A DNA stretch of 34,252 nucleotides from Dyella_A sp049445995 (GTDB taxonomy: Bacteria > Pseudomonadota > Gammaproteobacteria > Xanthomonadales > Rhodanobacteraceae), in assembly GCF_049445995.1 (NCBI RefSeq), contig NZ_JBMSDZ010000029.1:1-34252 (forward strand), written 5' to 3'. The notes beneath the pieces were generated by a model. It made no database searches and was not told the origin of the DNA. It worked only from the letters and a program-made list of their open reading frames with translations. How positions within the stretch are numbered: the stretch's first letter is position 1; each line of letters starts with the position of its first letter. The position numbers and the translations under genes are program-made. Positions 1-8,320 of this stretch are shown here, piece after piece.

Positions 1-127
1 CCCGCCGCCTGATGGCGCACCACGACCGTTCGTCATGGGCACCGGTGGCTTGGGTTTGGCTGGTCGAGGCGCGTATCCTTGCTACCAGACTCGCAAGCTG
101 ATTATTTTGTCGACACCCTCTGAGCGC

Positions 128-973
128 GTGACGCGTGAGCCGCTGTCGGTGGTGGTGATCACCTACAACAACGCCGACACGCTCGACGCCTGCCTGCGCG
201 AGGTCGACTGGGCCGAGGAGATCGTGGTGCTCGATTCGGGCTCCACCGACGACACGGTCGCCATCGCCGAACGCCACGGCGCGCGCGTGGCGGTGCATCC
301 GTTCGACGACTATGGCCCGCAGAAGCAGCGCGCGATCGAGCTGGCGCGCCACGACTGGGTGCTGAATCTCGACGCCGACGAAATCCTTTCCCCCGGCACG
401 CGCGAAGTGATCGAGCGCGCGCTTGAGCACCCGCGCCACGCCGGCTTCCGGCTGCCGCGGCGCGAGCGGATGTTCTGGACCGTGCAGCACCGGCGCAGCT
501 GGCGCAACGGCCACCTGCGCCTGTTCGATCGCCGTCGCGGTCGCATGAACGACGTGGACGTGCACGCCGCGGTGGAAGTGGACGGCCCGGTGAAAACCCT
601 GCGCGCGGCCGACTTCGTCAACGACGGCGACTGCGACATCGCCACGCGCGTGGAGAAGATCAACCGCTACACGACCGGCATGGTGGCCTACAAGCTGCGC
701 AGGCGGCAGCGTTTCACCGGCCTGCGCATGGTGTTCTACCCGCCGGTGTTCTTCCTGCGCCAGTACATCGGCAAGCGCTACTTCCTCAACGGCTGGGCCG
801 GCTTCATCGCCAGCGTCACCGGCGCGTTCTACGCCTTCCTGAAGTACGCCAAGCTGCACGAGGCGCGCGAGCAGGCGCGGCTCACCGCGCGGGCAAATCG
901 CCACGATGGACCGCCGCGGAGTCGGCCCGATGGACCGCCTCCGCCAGTTGCGCCACGAACCGGGCGGCGATGA
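128..973 (+). CDS. Family 2 glycosyltransferase, WaaE/KdtX-like (LPS inner core)
   Basis: Predicted cytoplasmic glycosyltransferase that adds a sugar to the LPS core. The GT-A fold opens at the N-terminus (LSVVVITYNNADTLDACL), followed by VVLDSGSTDDT and the metal-binding region LNLDADEIL. The C-terminal part (residues about 190-255) has the aromatic, basic stretch FYPPVFFLRQYIGKRYFLNGWAGF seen in WaaE-type enzymes (shown here in under 20-residue core FFLRQYIGKRYFLNGW). The start is uncertain: GTG 128 puts the domain right at the N-terminus, TTG 107 and ATG 35 are in-frame alternatives, and none has a good ribosome site. A possible promoter TTGGGT-N18-TATCCT (50-79) supports 107 or 128. The last ~28 residues are Pro/Arg-rich, look unlike the family, and overlap the end of the convergent glycosyltransferase gene by 92 bp. 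Membership of the GT2 family is firm; the exact acceptor is not known. Confidence 0.85.
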   Translation: MTREPLSVVVITYNNADTLDACLREVDWAEEIVVLDSGSTDDTVAIAERHGARVAVHPFDDYGPQKQRAIELARHDWVLNLDADEILSPGTREVIERALEHPRHAGFRLPRRERMFWTVQHRRSWRNGHLRLFDRRRGRMNDVDVHAAVEVDGPVKTLRAADFVNDGDCDIATRVEKINRYTTGMVAYKLRRRQRFTGLRMVFYPPVFFLRQYIGKRYFLNGWAGFIASVTGAFYAFLKYAKLHEAREQARLTARANRHDGPPRSRPDGPPPPVAPRTGRR

Positions 974-2012
974 CATCGGTGGCAAAGTGCTGCTGCACGA
1001 AGCTGCGCGCATGCTGGCCCATCTGATCGCGGATCCGCTCGTCGCACAGGTCGAGGATCGCCTGGCGCCAGGCGGGCACATCCCCCGGAGGCAGCAGGCG
1101 ACCCGTTTCGCCGGGCGACAGGGACTCCGGCACGCCGCCGATGTCGCTGGCCAGCACCGGGATGCCACAGGCCTGCGCCTCGATCGACACCCGGCCGAAC
1201 GTCTCGGTGGCGAGCGAGGGAAAGGCGAGCATCGAGAAGCTGGAGAAGTAGCCGGTGGTGTCGTCGCTCCAGCCGGTGAAGTGGTGGCGCGCGGCGGTGT
1301 CCGGCATGGCTGCCGCGGCGGCACGCAGCGCGGCGGCGTCAGGGCCGTCGCCGACCCACAGGCAGTGCAGCCGGGGCTCGGCGCGCATGGCCTGCTGCGC
1401 GGCCTCCAGCAGGGGAAAGATCCCCTTGCCGCCGTGCATGCGACCGGCGTAGCCCAGCACCACGGCGTCATCCGGGATACCGAGCGCCAACCGCACCGCC
1501 CTGCCGCGAGCCGGATCGGGGCGAAACAGCGCGGTATTCACCGGGTTGTACAGTACCTGCACCGCATGGGGCGGCACGCCCTGCGCCAGATACGCCTCGC
1601 GCGCGTGCCGGGAGACCGCGAAGAAGCGCTGGGCGAGGCGCGGCAGGAAGCATGCCGAGAACCGTTTCATCGCCGGCGTGCGGTGGCGGAACAGCGCGAC
1701 CGGAATGCCATGGCTGCGACCCAGCAACACCAGCGGCCAGTATTCCTTGCCGAAATTGCCGACCAGCCAGTCCGGTCGCGATTCGCGGATTGCCCGCCGG
1801 ACGGCGGCATAGCCGTGTGGGTCGAGCACGTTGCGGAACCGACCCGCGTGGCGGCGCACGCCGCTGGCGGCGAGGCCCTGCCAGATCAGCGCGTCGCGCA
1901 ACAGCACCGCGTCCACGTCGTGGCCGTACTCCACGAGACCCTGGGCAAGGGCCACAAAATGCGTGGCCGCTCCGGTGTTTTCATGGTGGGTGCCGACGAA
2001 CAGGAATTTCAT
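882..2012 (-). CDS. Family 4 glycosyltransferase (GT-B)
   Basis: A 376-residue GT-B enzyme that probably transfers a sugar from a nucleotide-sugar donor during LPS or polysaccharide assembly at the inner membrane. The N-terminal acceptor domain begins MKFLFVGTHHENTGAATHF. The C-terminal domain carries GYAGRMHGGKG and the family 4 donor-binding block ATETFGRVSIEAQACG (E-x7-E type) followed by PVLASDIGGVPE. Its ATG overlaps the stop of the upstream deacetylase gene by 4 bp (ATGA), so the two are translationally coupled. The 3' end runs 92 bp into the tail of the facing GT2 gene, an unusually long convergent overlap. Confidence 0.9.
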   Translation of the reverse strand: MKFLFVGTHHENTGAATHFVALAQGLVEYGHDVDAVLLRDALIWQGLAASGVRRHAGRFRNVLDPHGYAAVRRAIRESRPDWLVGNFGKEYWPLVLLGRSHGIPVALFRHRTPAMKRFSACFLPRLAQRFFAVSRHAREAYLAQGVPPHAVQVLYNPVNTALFRPDPARGRAVRLALGIPDDAVVLGYAGRMHGGKGIFPLLEAAQQAMRAEPRLHCLWVGDGPDAAALRAAAAAMPDTAARHHFTGWSDDTTGYFSSFSMLAFPSLATETFGRVSIEAQACGIPVLASDIGGVPESLSPGETGRLLPPGDVPAWRQAILDLCDERIRDQMGQHARSFVQQHFATDVIAARFVAQLAEAVHRADSAAVHRGDLPAR

Positions 2013-2761
2013 GCCCGCCTGTCCTCGTAGGCGGTGAGCGTGCGCAGGGCGAACGGCAGCAGCCAGTGGTGTCGCGCCACCTGCACCCGCGGCAGCTGGA
2101 ACAGATCCATGCCCGGCCGGGCGCGCCCGCGACGCGTGGTGGTGGCGGCGATGTACCCCGCGTCGCGGGCGGCATCGGCCACCCGAGCGTCGACGTCGCC
2201 GTAGGGGTAGCAGAACTGCCGGACCGGGGCGCCGAGCACGTCCTCCAGCGCGTGCCGGCTGCCGCGCACCTCGTCGCGCAGCGCGGGGTTGCCGCAGCCG
2301 GTCAGGCGCGGATGGCTGCGGCTGTGTGCACCCACTTCCATGCCGGCCGCGTGCCAGGCGCGGAGCTGGCCGGCGCTCATGATCGGCTTGGCGATCCCGA
2401 GTCGATCGGCATCCCAGCAATTGTGGCTGCCCAGTGCGTCGCTGACGACGTAGCAGGTGGCGGTGAATCCGTATTCGCACAGCAGGGGCAGCGCGTGCTG
2501 CAGGTTGTCGACGTAACCATCGTCGAGCGTGATCACCGCCACGCGCCCGCGCTGTTCGCCAGTGAGATGGGGCATGGCATCGGCCATCGACAGCCCGCGG
2601 TAGCCGGCGCGGCGCAGCAGCGCAAGCTGACGGGCGAACGCGCCGGGCGCCACGTACAGGCTGCGATAGACCTTCAGGCCACGCGGCGCGCGTGCCACGT
2701 TGTGGTACATCAGGATCGGTATGGGCATGCCGGACCGATCGGAGGTGGCTTGGCTGCTCAT
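2009..2761 (-). CDS. Polysaccharide deacetylase (NodB-homology domain)
   Basis: A 250-residue carbohydrate esterase 4 protein, predicted to remove acyl groups from a sugar or polysaccharide linked to the adjacent glycosyltransferases. NodB motifs are visible: MT1-like ITLDDGYVDN (metal-binding Asp-Asp), MT2-like HSRSHPRL (two metal His) and MT3-like FCYPYGDVD. The N-terminal region IPILMYHNV is typical of the family. No signal peptide or membrane segment is evident, which favours cytoplasmic or membrane-peripheral action on a lipid-linked precursor. M12 (2728) is a possible later start. It forms a two-gene unit with the downstream family 4 glycosyltransferase. Confidence 0.9.
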   Translation of the reverse strand: MSSQATSDRSGMPIPILMYHNVARAPRGLKVYRSLYVAPGAFARQLALLRRAGYRGLSMADAMPHLTGEQRGRVAVITLDDGYVDNLQHALPLLCEYGFTATCYVVSDALGSHNCWDADRLGIAKPIMSAGQLRAWHAAGMEVGAHSRSHPRLTGCGNPALRDEVRGSRHALEDVLGAPVRQFCYPYGDVDARVADAARDAGYIAATTTRRGRARPGMDLFQLPRVQVARHHWLLPFALRTLTAYEDRRA

Positions 2762-2883
2762 GGCGCGACCCGTGGAAGGCTCGCTTCGCCGGAAAGTGTG
2801 TGGCCCCGGTTCGTGGACGAAGCGCAGTCTGGAGAGTGCGCATCGTCCGGCCGGTGCCTTTCAGCGGGCTGTCCGGGATGGCC

Positions 2884-3810
2884 TCAGTACACCGGCGGCA
2901 CGCCTTCCGGGCGGGTCTTGAAGCGCTTGTGCACCCACAGGTACTGCTCGGGCGCTTCGCGCGCCATCTGCTCGATGCAGGCATTCACGCGGGCGGTGTC
3001 CTGCAGCACGTCGTCGCTGGGCACGTGCTCGAGCGGGGCGCCGAGGCGCAGCGCGTAGCCGCCGTTGTCGGGCAGGCGGCGATGGAAGAACGGGATCACC
3101 ACCGCGTTGCCCATGCGCGCCAGGTGGTGGGTGGCGGTGATGGTGGCGGCCGGCACGCCGAAGAACGGCACGAACACGCTGTCCTTGCTGCGCATGTCCT
3201 GGTCGGGCGCGTACCAGAGCGTGCCGCCGCCGCGCAGGTATTTCACCGTGCCGCGGATGTCGTCCTTCTCGAACATGGCGTCGGCGTAGCGCAGGCGCGC
3301 GCGCAGCACCGCCCATTCGAACACCGCCGAGTCCATGCGCCGGTACATGCCGGCGATACGGATGCGCTGCGACACCAGTCGCGCGCACAGCTCCAGATGC
3401 GAGAAATGCCCGCCGACCAGCAGCACGCCCTTGCCCGCGGCGCGGGCGCGTTCGAGATGCTCCAGCCCTTCCACCGACAGCGGCAGGCGGGCGATCGCCC
3501 CGTCGCGGCCCATCCAGCCCAGCGCGAATTCCACCAGCATCAGGCCGATGTCGCGCAGGTGCGCGTCGACCAGCGCGGCCTGCTGCGCCCGATCCAGCCC
3601 GGGGAAACACAGCGCGATATTGGCCCCGGCCACCAGGCGCCGGGCCGAGTCGATGCGCATGGCCAACCCACCGAGCCAGCGGCCCACGCGCATCAACGCC
3701 GGATAGGGCAGCCGCGCGATCAGCCAGATCGCGCCCAGTCCGGCCCAGGCGGGCCAGTGGCGCGGAGCGAGCAGGGAACGGTCGAAGGAGGGGCGGGGCA
3801 CACCGGGCAT
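2884..3810 (-). CDS. lpxL: Lipid A biosynthesis lauroyl/myristoyl acyltransferase (LpxL/HtrB family)
   Basis: A 308-residue inner-membrane acyltransferase that adds a secondary fatty acid to Kdo2-lipid IVA. Residues about 24-40 (GAIWLIARLPYPALMRV) form the usual N-terminal membrane anchor. The catalytic HX4E motif is present as GGHFSHLE, followed by the conserved APDQD (YAPDQDM) and late-motif RFKTRPEG. The length matches the family. It diverges from waaA, whose product makes the Kdo2 acceptor. The -10-like TACAAT lies only 6 nt before the ATG and there is no Shine-Dalgarno sequence, so the mRNA may be leaderless. The LpxL/LpxM/LpxP subtype cannot be decided from the sequence alone. Confidence 0.88.
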   Translation of the reverse strand: MPGVPRPSFDRSLLAPRHWPAWAGLGAIWLIARLPYPALMRVGRWLGGLAMRIDSARRLVAGANIALCFPGLDRAQQAALVDAHLRDIGLMLVEFALGWMGRDGAIARLPLSVEGLEHLERARAAGKGVLLVGGHFSHLELCARLVSQRIRIAGMYRRMDSAVFEWAVLRARLRYADAMFEKDDIRGTVKYLRGGGTLWYAPDQDMRSKDSVFVPFFGVPAATITATHHLARMGNAVVIPFFHRRLPDNGGYALRLGAPLEHVPSDDVLQDTARVNACIEQMAREAPEQYLWVHKRFKTRPEGVPPVY

Positions 3811-3891
3811 CGCGCCATTGTAGCGAGTGGCATCGGGCCAGACCGCGCGACCGGCCGTTTATACTGGCCGCCCGCCACAGGGGGCCGGCCG

Positions 3892-5157
3892 TTGCGCTTT
3901 CTCTACACCTTGCTGATGTATCTGGCCACGCCGGTGATCGTGTTGCGCCTGTTGACGCGCGGCATGCGTCACGGCAGCTATCACCAGCGCTGGCCGGAGC
4001 GCTTCGGCGTGTTTCCCGCGCCGGGCCTGAGCGGTTCGCTGTGGGTGCATGCGGTGTCGGTGGGCGAGGTGAATGCTGCCGAGCCGCTGATCAAGGCGCT
4101 CAAGCGCGCGTATCCGCAGGCGCCGCTGGTGGTCACCACGGTGACGCCGACGGGCTCGGAGCGCGTGCGCCAGCTGTTCGGCGACGGCGTGTTCCACGTC
4201 TACCTGCCGTACGACCTGCCATTTGCGGTGCGCCGTTTCCTGCATCGCGTGCGACCGCGGCTGGCGATCATCGTGGAGACCGAGATCTGGCCGAACCTCT
4301 ATTTCGCCTGCCATCGGCACGGCATCCCGTTGATGATCGTCAACGCGCGGCTGTCGGAGCGGTCGCTGCGCGGCTATCGTGCCGCGCGCGCGCTGGTGCG
4401 CGCAGCGCTGCGCTGCGTGAGTCACGTGTCCGCGCAGTCGCGCACCGACGCGGCGCGCTACCGCATGCTGGGCGTGCCATCGGACAAGGTGGTGGTCAGC
4501 GGCAACCTCAAGTTCGACATGCCGGTGCCCGAGCAGGCGCAGGAGCGCGGCGAGGCCCTGCGCGTGCAGTGGGGGCCGCTGCGTCCGGTGTGGATCGCCG
4601 CCAGCACCCACGAGGGCGAGGAACTGGCCGTACTGGAGGCGCACCTGGAGGTGTTGCAGCGCTTTCCCGATGCGCTGCTGCTGCTGGCGCCGCGGCATCC
4701 GGACCGCTTCCGCCTGGTCGAGCATCTGGTGCGCAACCTGGGTTTTTCGACGGGCACGCGCAGCGGCAATCGCGTGCCCGCGCCGGCGCACCAGGTGTTC
4801 GTGATCGACGCGATGGGCGAGCTGATGCCGTTCTTCGCCGCGTCCGATCTCGCCTTCATCGGCGGCAGCCTGGTGCCAATCGGCGGGCACAACGTGCTGG
4901 AGCCGGCGGCGCTGTCGCGGCCGGTGCTGGTGGGGCCGCACACCTTCAATTTCGACGACATCACCCAGACCATGGTCCAGCAGGGCGGCGCGCAGCGCGT
5001 GGCCGGCAGCGATGCGCTCGGCGCGGCCGTGCTGCAGTTGTTGCGCGACCGGGCCTCGCTGCACCGCATGGGCGAGCGAGCCCATGCCGTGTTCGACAGC
5101 GAGCAGGGTGCGGTGCGCCGCGTGATGACGCTGATCGATCACACGCTGGGCGAATAG
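3892..5157 (+). CDS. waaA: 3-deoxy-D-manno-octulosonic acid (Kdo) transferase
   Basis: A 421-residue CMP-Kdo:lipid A Kdo transferase that builds the Kdo region of LPS at the inner face of the cytoplasmic membrane. An N-terminal hydrophobic anchor (FLYTLLMYLATPVIVLRLL) precedes the GT30 domain. SVGEVNAAEPLI carries the catalytic Glu, ETEIWPN and the C-terminal GGSLVPIGGHNVLEPA are family signatures. The start is TTG at 3892, preceded by AGGGGG. No in-frame ATG gives the anchor, and the open frame further upstream is antisense to lpxL. A -10 TATACT sits at 3860-3865. The gene is convergent with tolC. Confidence 0.95.
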   Translation: MRFLYTLLMYLATPVIVLRLLTRGMRHGSYHQRWPERFGVFPAPGLSGSLWVHAVSVGEVNAAEPLIKALKRAYPQAPLVVTTVTPTGSERVRQLFGDGVFHVYLPYDLPFAVRRFLHRVRPRLAIIVETEIWPNLYFACHRHGIPLMIVNARLSERSLRGYRAARALVRAALRCVSHVSAQSRTDAARYRMLGVPSDKVVVSGNLKFDMPVPEQAQERGEALRVQWGPLRPVWIAASTHEGEELAVLEAHLEVLQRFPDALLLLAPRHPDRFRLVEHLVRNLGFSTGTRSGNRVPAPAHQVFVIDAMGELMPFFAASDLAFIGGSLVPIGGHNVLEPAALSRPVLVGPHTFNFDDITQTMVQQGGAQRVAGSDALGAAVLQLLRDRASLHRMGERAHAVFDSEQGAVRRVMTLIDHTLGE

Positions 5158-5175
5158 CTCAGGAAATTGCCCAGG

Positions 5176-5202
5176 AAAAAGCCGGACCTCGCGGCCCGGC
5201 TT
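5176..5202 (-). terminator. Intrinsic terminator of tolC
   Basis: Inverted repeat AAGCCGG ... CCGGCTT with extra internal pairing. Read leftward it ends in TTTTT-CC, a standard rho-independent form. It lies 27 nt after the tolC stop. There is no comparable T-run in the rightward direction for waaA. Confidence 0.8.
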
Positions 5203-5229
5203 CGTGTCCACGTCAGGTCGAAATGCCCG

Positions 5230-6579
5230 TCATTCGAGCAGGGCGTTGATCGACTCGAGGTCCTTGATGTCCGCCGTGCCGGTGGCCTGCTTCAGCAGCA
5301 GCTTGTCAAGGATGAACTGGTGGCGCGCCTGCGAGTACTGGCTCTCCGACGAGGTCAGCGTCTGGATCGCGGTGAGCACGTCGAGGATGGTCTTGGTGCC
5401 GACGCTGAAACCCGCACGGGTGGCGTCCAGCGCCTTCTGGCCCGCCTCCACCGCCGACTTGGCGGCCTCGACCTGGCTGATACCGGCGATCACCGAGCGG
5501 TAGTAATTCAGCGTGTCGCGGGTGACCTGGCGACGCTGGGCTTCCAGCGTGTCCTGCGCGGCGTCGCGCTGGTAGATCGACTGGCGCACCCGCGACTGCG
5601 TGGCGCCGCCCTCGAAGATCGGCACCGACAGCGTGAGGCCGATGGTGGTGGAGCTCGGCTGGCGGAAGTGCAGGTTGGTGTTCTGGAACCAGGTGGCGCT
5701 CTTGCCGTAGCTCACATTGGCGTTGATGGTCGGCAGGTGCCCGGCGCGCGCGGCGGAGATGCTGTGCTCGGCCGCCTCCACGCTGTACTTCTCCGAGAGG
5801 ATGTTCGGATTGTTCTGCAGTGCCTGGTTCACCCACGCCTGCTGGTCGTTCGGCACGGGCGGGCTCATCGGCAGGTCGTCGCGCAGCTTCTTCAGCCCAC
5901 CGGTCGGCTTGCCGGTGATCTGGGCGAGCGCCTCGCGGGCGTCGTCCAGCGTGTTGCGTGCGGCGATCGTCTGCGCCTTGGCCGACTCGTAGAACGACTT
6001 GGCCTGGTAGACGTCGGTGATCGCCGACAGGCCCACCTTGTAGCGCTGGTCGGACTGTTCGTACTGCTGCTTGTAGGCCTCCTCGTTCGCCTGGGCGAAG
6101 GTGAGGGCATCCTGGCTGGTCAGCACGTTGAAGTACGCGGTGGACACGCGCACAAACAGATCCTGCAGCGCGGCCTGATACAGCGCATCCTGCGCGCTGG
6201 CCTGCGAATGCGCGGCCTTCAGGTCGGCGATCTTGCTCAGGTTGAGCACGGTCTGGCTGAGGTTGCCGGAGATGTCGCGGGTGCGCGAATGGCCGGGGTT
6301 GGAGCTGGTCGGCACGACCTGCCCGGTGGCGGGATCGACCGTGCTGCTGGTGCGCCCGCCGTTGGTCTGGCTCAGCGACACTCCCGCCGATATCTGCGGC
6401 AGCAACAGCGCGCGCGCCTGGTTCACGTTCTCGCCTACCGAGAGGCGCTGCGCGTCCGCCTGCGAGAGCACCGGGTCGTTGGCGCGCGCTTCTCGATATG
6501 CATCCAGCAAATCCTCGCCATGGCTGGGCAGGGAGATTGCCGACAGGGCCAGGGCCAGGGACAGAAGCTTCAAGCGCAT
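5230..6579 (-). CDS. tolC: TolC-family outer-membrane efflux channel
   Basis: A 449-residue precursor of the trimeric outer-membrane duct that works with RND, MFS or ABC pumps and type I secretion. ATG 6579 follows GAGG and gives a clear signal peptide (MRLKLLSLALALSAISLPSHG, cut after about 21; core LLSLALALSAISL). It then has the two tandem OEP repeats: LLDAYREARANDPVLSQADAQ at the start of the first and helical coiled-coil segments such as VYQAKSFYESAKAQ and LDALRAGFSVGT-like ALDATRAGFSVGTKT in the second. The open frame extends upstream but reads the methyltransferase region out of frame. It lies 31 nt downstream of the pcm-family gene and is probably cotranscribed from the promoter at 7309-7337. 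Confidence 0.95.
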   Translation of the reverse strand: MRLKLLSLALALSAISLPSHGEDLLDAYREARANDPVLSQADAQRLSVGENVNQARALLLPQISAGVSLSQTNGGRTSSTVDPATGQVVPTSSNPGHSRTRDISGNLSQTVLNLSKIADLKAAHSQASAQDALYQAALQDLFVRVSTAYFNVLTSQDALTFAQANEEAYKQQYEQSDQRYKVGLSAITDVYQAKSFYESAKAQTIAARNTLDDAREALAQITGKPTGGLKKLRDDLPMSPPVPNDQQAWVNQALQNNPNILSEKYSVEAAEHSISAARAGHLPTINANVSYGKSATWFQNTNLHFRQPSSTTIGLTLSVPIFEGGATQSRVRQSIYQRDAAQDTLEAQRRQVTRDTLNYYRSVIAGISQVEAAKSAVEAGQKALDATRAGFSVGTKTILDVLTAIQTLTSSESQYSQARHQFILDKLLLKQATGTADIKDLESINALLE

Positions 6580-6610
6580 GGGGTGCCTCGTGGGATGGTC
6601 TTGGGGAGGT

Positions 6611-7270
6611 TCAAAAAACGAATCGGCGCGCCGGTTCGGCGTGCAGCAGGTAGGGCAGATCGGTTTCCAGCAGCACTTCATCGCGGTAGCGGCCGTTGCC
6701 TTCCTGGGTAAGCAGCGCCACCTGCTGGGCCGGCGAGGCGCCGCGGATCACCAGCAGGCGACCGCCGGGCTTGAGCCAGGCCAGCATGCGTTCGGGCAGC
6801 TGCGCCACCGCGCCGGTCAGCACGACCGCGTCGAACTGCCCCGACGGCTGCCATTCGAGCACGGCATCGCCGGTGGCCAGGGTGGCGTTGCCGACACCCG
6901 CGGCCGCCAGCCGCGCACCGGCGGCGGCGGTGAAGTCGGCGTGGATGTCCACGCTCACCACCTCGCCGGCCAGCCCCGCCAGGCAGGCGGTGAGGAAGCC
7001 CGAGCCGGTGCCGATTTCCAGCACACGGTCGGTGGGCGCCAGCTCCAGCGCCTGCAGCACGCGGCCCTCGAGCACGGGCTTCATCATCACTTCGCCGTGG
7101 CCGAGCGGGAGGCAGACATCGGCGAACGCCAGCTGCCGATGTTCGGCGGCGACGAAATCCTCGCGGCGCACGCGGCCCAGCACCTCGAGCACGCGCGCAT
7201 CAAGGACTTCCCAGGGACGCACCTGGTTTTCCACCATGTTCTGCCGCGCCTGCTCGAAATTCATCGCCAT
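6611..7270 (-). CDS. Protein-L-isoaspartate O-methyltransferase family protein
   Basis: A 219-residue SAM-dependent methyltransferase of the Pcm family. It carries the SAM loop VLEIGTGSGF, and the N-terminus MNFEQARQNMVENQVRPWEV is that of the short proteobacterial branch, which commonly sits beside tolC. Known members repair isoaspartyl residues, but many of this branch have not been tested, so the substrate is inferred. Start chosen at ATG 7270 (MAMNFEQ), the in-frame ATGs at 7291 and 7264 are alternatives. It is the first gene of the pcm-tolC unit and diverges from the TetR regulator. Confidence 0.85.
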   Translation of the reverse strand: MAMNFEQARQNMVENQVRPWEVLDARVLEVLGRVRREDFVAAEHRQLAFADVCLPLGHGEVMMKPVLEGRVLQALELAPTDRVLEIGTGSGFLTACLAGLAGEVVSVDIHADFTAAAGARLAAAGVGNATLATGDAVLEWQPSGQFDAVVLTGAVAQLPERMLAWLKPGGRLLVIRGASPAQQVALLTQEGNGRYRDEVLLETDLPYLLHAEPARRFVF

Positions 7271-7308
7271 GTTCAGCCACGTCCCATACAAATCGAAAAA
7301 GGTCAGAA

Positions 7309-7337
7309 AGGATAAGTGCCTGGACCATTTCCGACAA
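7309..7337 (-). promoter_or_regulatory. Sigma-70-type promoter of pcm-tolC
   Basis: On the minus strand TTGTCG, a 17-bp spacer and TATCCT are properly spaced. The predicted start is near 7302, about 32 nt before the ATG at 7270. It lies in the 201-bp divergent region shared with the TetR gene. Confidence 0.55.
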
Positions 7338-7431
7338 TCGCCAGCCTGCCGGCTGCGACCACATGGCCGAAGTGCCGGAAGTCATCGCGCGCGGTGGTTT
7401 TCCGTGCACTGGAAATAATTAAACCGTCACG

Positions 7432-7437
7432 TATAAT
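7432..7437 (+). promoter_or_regulatory. -10 box of the TetR gene in an AT-rich island
   Basis: Consensus TATAAT lies 34 nt upstream of the TetR ATG, with only a weak -35 (CTGGAA at 7409-7414). The surroundings (about 7410-7462) are strikingly AT-rich for this genome and contain the partial dyad GGAAG...TTTCC (7441-7456), a possible self-operator. Confidence 0.5.
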
Positions 7438-7471
7438 AAAGGAAGTTGTGTATTTCCGTGAAGGTGTTCTG

Positions 7472-8122
7472 ATGAGTTCCGTCTCGCCGACCAAGTGCCA
7501 GGGCCCCGGCCGCCCGAAGGACATGGAAAAGCGTGCCGCGATTCTCGAGGCCGCCAAGAACCTGTTCGTGCGCAATGCGTTTGCCGGCACCAGCATGGAT
7601 GCGGTCGCGGCCGAGGCCGGAGTGTCCAAGCTCACCGTCTACAGCCACTTCGGCGACAAGGACAACCTGTTCCGGGAAGTCGTCCGTGCGCGCCTGCAGG
7701 ATCTGCTCCCGGAAGACACCTACGACCTCGATCCTGACGCGGACATCGGCCAGACCCTGCTCAAGATCGCCCTGACCCACGCGCGCCTGGACTGCGACAA
7801 GGAAACCGTGGGCACCTTCCGCGCCATCCTCAGCGACTGCCGCCAGGGCAATCCGCGCTACGGCCGGCTGCTGTGGGAAGAAGGTTCGATGCGCACGCAC
7901 GGACTGATGGAACGCCTGCTTCAGCGCGCGGTTGACGCAAGACTGCTGGACATCGACGACGTGCGCCGCGCCGCCGTGCAGTTCTTCGCGCTGATCAAGG
8001 GCGACCTGATGATGCGCCGCATGTTCGGCTGCGACGATTGCCCGCACGCCTATGCCGCCGAGATCGAGGCGACCGCGCGCGCCGGCGTGGCGACCTTCCT
8101 TCGGGCCTATACGCCGCGCTGA
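7472..8122 (+). CDS. TetR/AcrR-family transcriptional regulator
   Basis: A 216-residue repressor-type regulator. The N-terminal helix-turn-helix domain (residues about 17-65) reads KRAAILEAAKNLFVRNAF, then TSMDAVAAEAGVSKLTVYSHF, a textbook TetR pattern (fragments under 20 residues: AILEAAKNLFVRNAF, MDAVAAEAGVSKLTVYSHF). The remaining ~150 residues form the ligand-binding and dimer domain, similar in layout to AefR-type regulators. It is divergent from pcm-tolC, and TetR repressors often control adjacent efflux genes, so autoregulation plus control of tolC is a reasonable inference. The inducing ligand is unknown. Confidence 0.88.
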   Translation: MSSVSPTKCQGPGRPKDMEKRAAILEAAKNLFVRNAFAGTSMDAVAAEAGVSKLTVYSHFGDKDNLFREVVRARLQDLLPEDTYDLDPDADIGQTLLKIALTHARLDCDKETVGTFRAILSDCRQGNPRYGRLLWEEGSMRTHGLMERLLQRAVDARLLDIDDVRRAAVQFFALIKGDLMMRRMFGCDDCPHAYAAEIEATARAGVATFLRAYTPR

Positions 8123-8253
8123 TCCGTTCCACCGCGCGGTATGGCGCCACGCCGCCCGCGCCGCGGCTCGCGAATTCCTTGCAAGCCGTCCGGCAGCAAG
8201 CGCCGAGCGCGCGCCGAACCGACGGCGATCATCGAGGAGGGGATTCCAAGACG

Positions 8254-8320
8254 ATGCTGCACGGGCGATGCGCCTGCGGCTAGACGCGCTATCAGGCGGA
8301 CAACGGCAGCGGCGCATACG
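8254..8320 (+). pseudogene. 5' remnant of a GFA-family (formaldehyde-activating-like) gene
   Basis: After a good ribosome site (GAGGAGGGG) the frame reads MLHGRCACG, then an amber stop at 8281-8283, then in the same frame TRYQADNGS. MLHG-x-CxCG-x-x-RYQ is the usual N-terminus of GFA-domain proteins, in which the two Cys bind zinc. Only about 20 codons can be recognised. The frame then runs straight into the perfect palindrome at 8321, so the rest of the gene is gone. Read as a decayed gene start, though the match is short. Confidence 0.5.

Noticed and set aside
882..2984. 700-codon minus-strand open frame
   Set aside because: Only the part from ATG 2012 encodes a recognisable protein (GT4). 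The rest is an out-of-frame read of the deacetylase region in GC-rich DNA.
5167..6711. 514-codon plus-strand open frame opposite tolC
   Set aside because: Low-complexity Arg/Ala/Gly translation with no motif, antisense to a clear tolC gene. A high-GC shadow.
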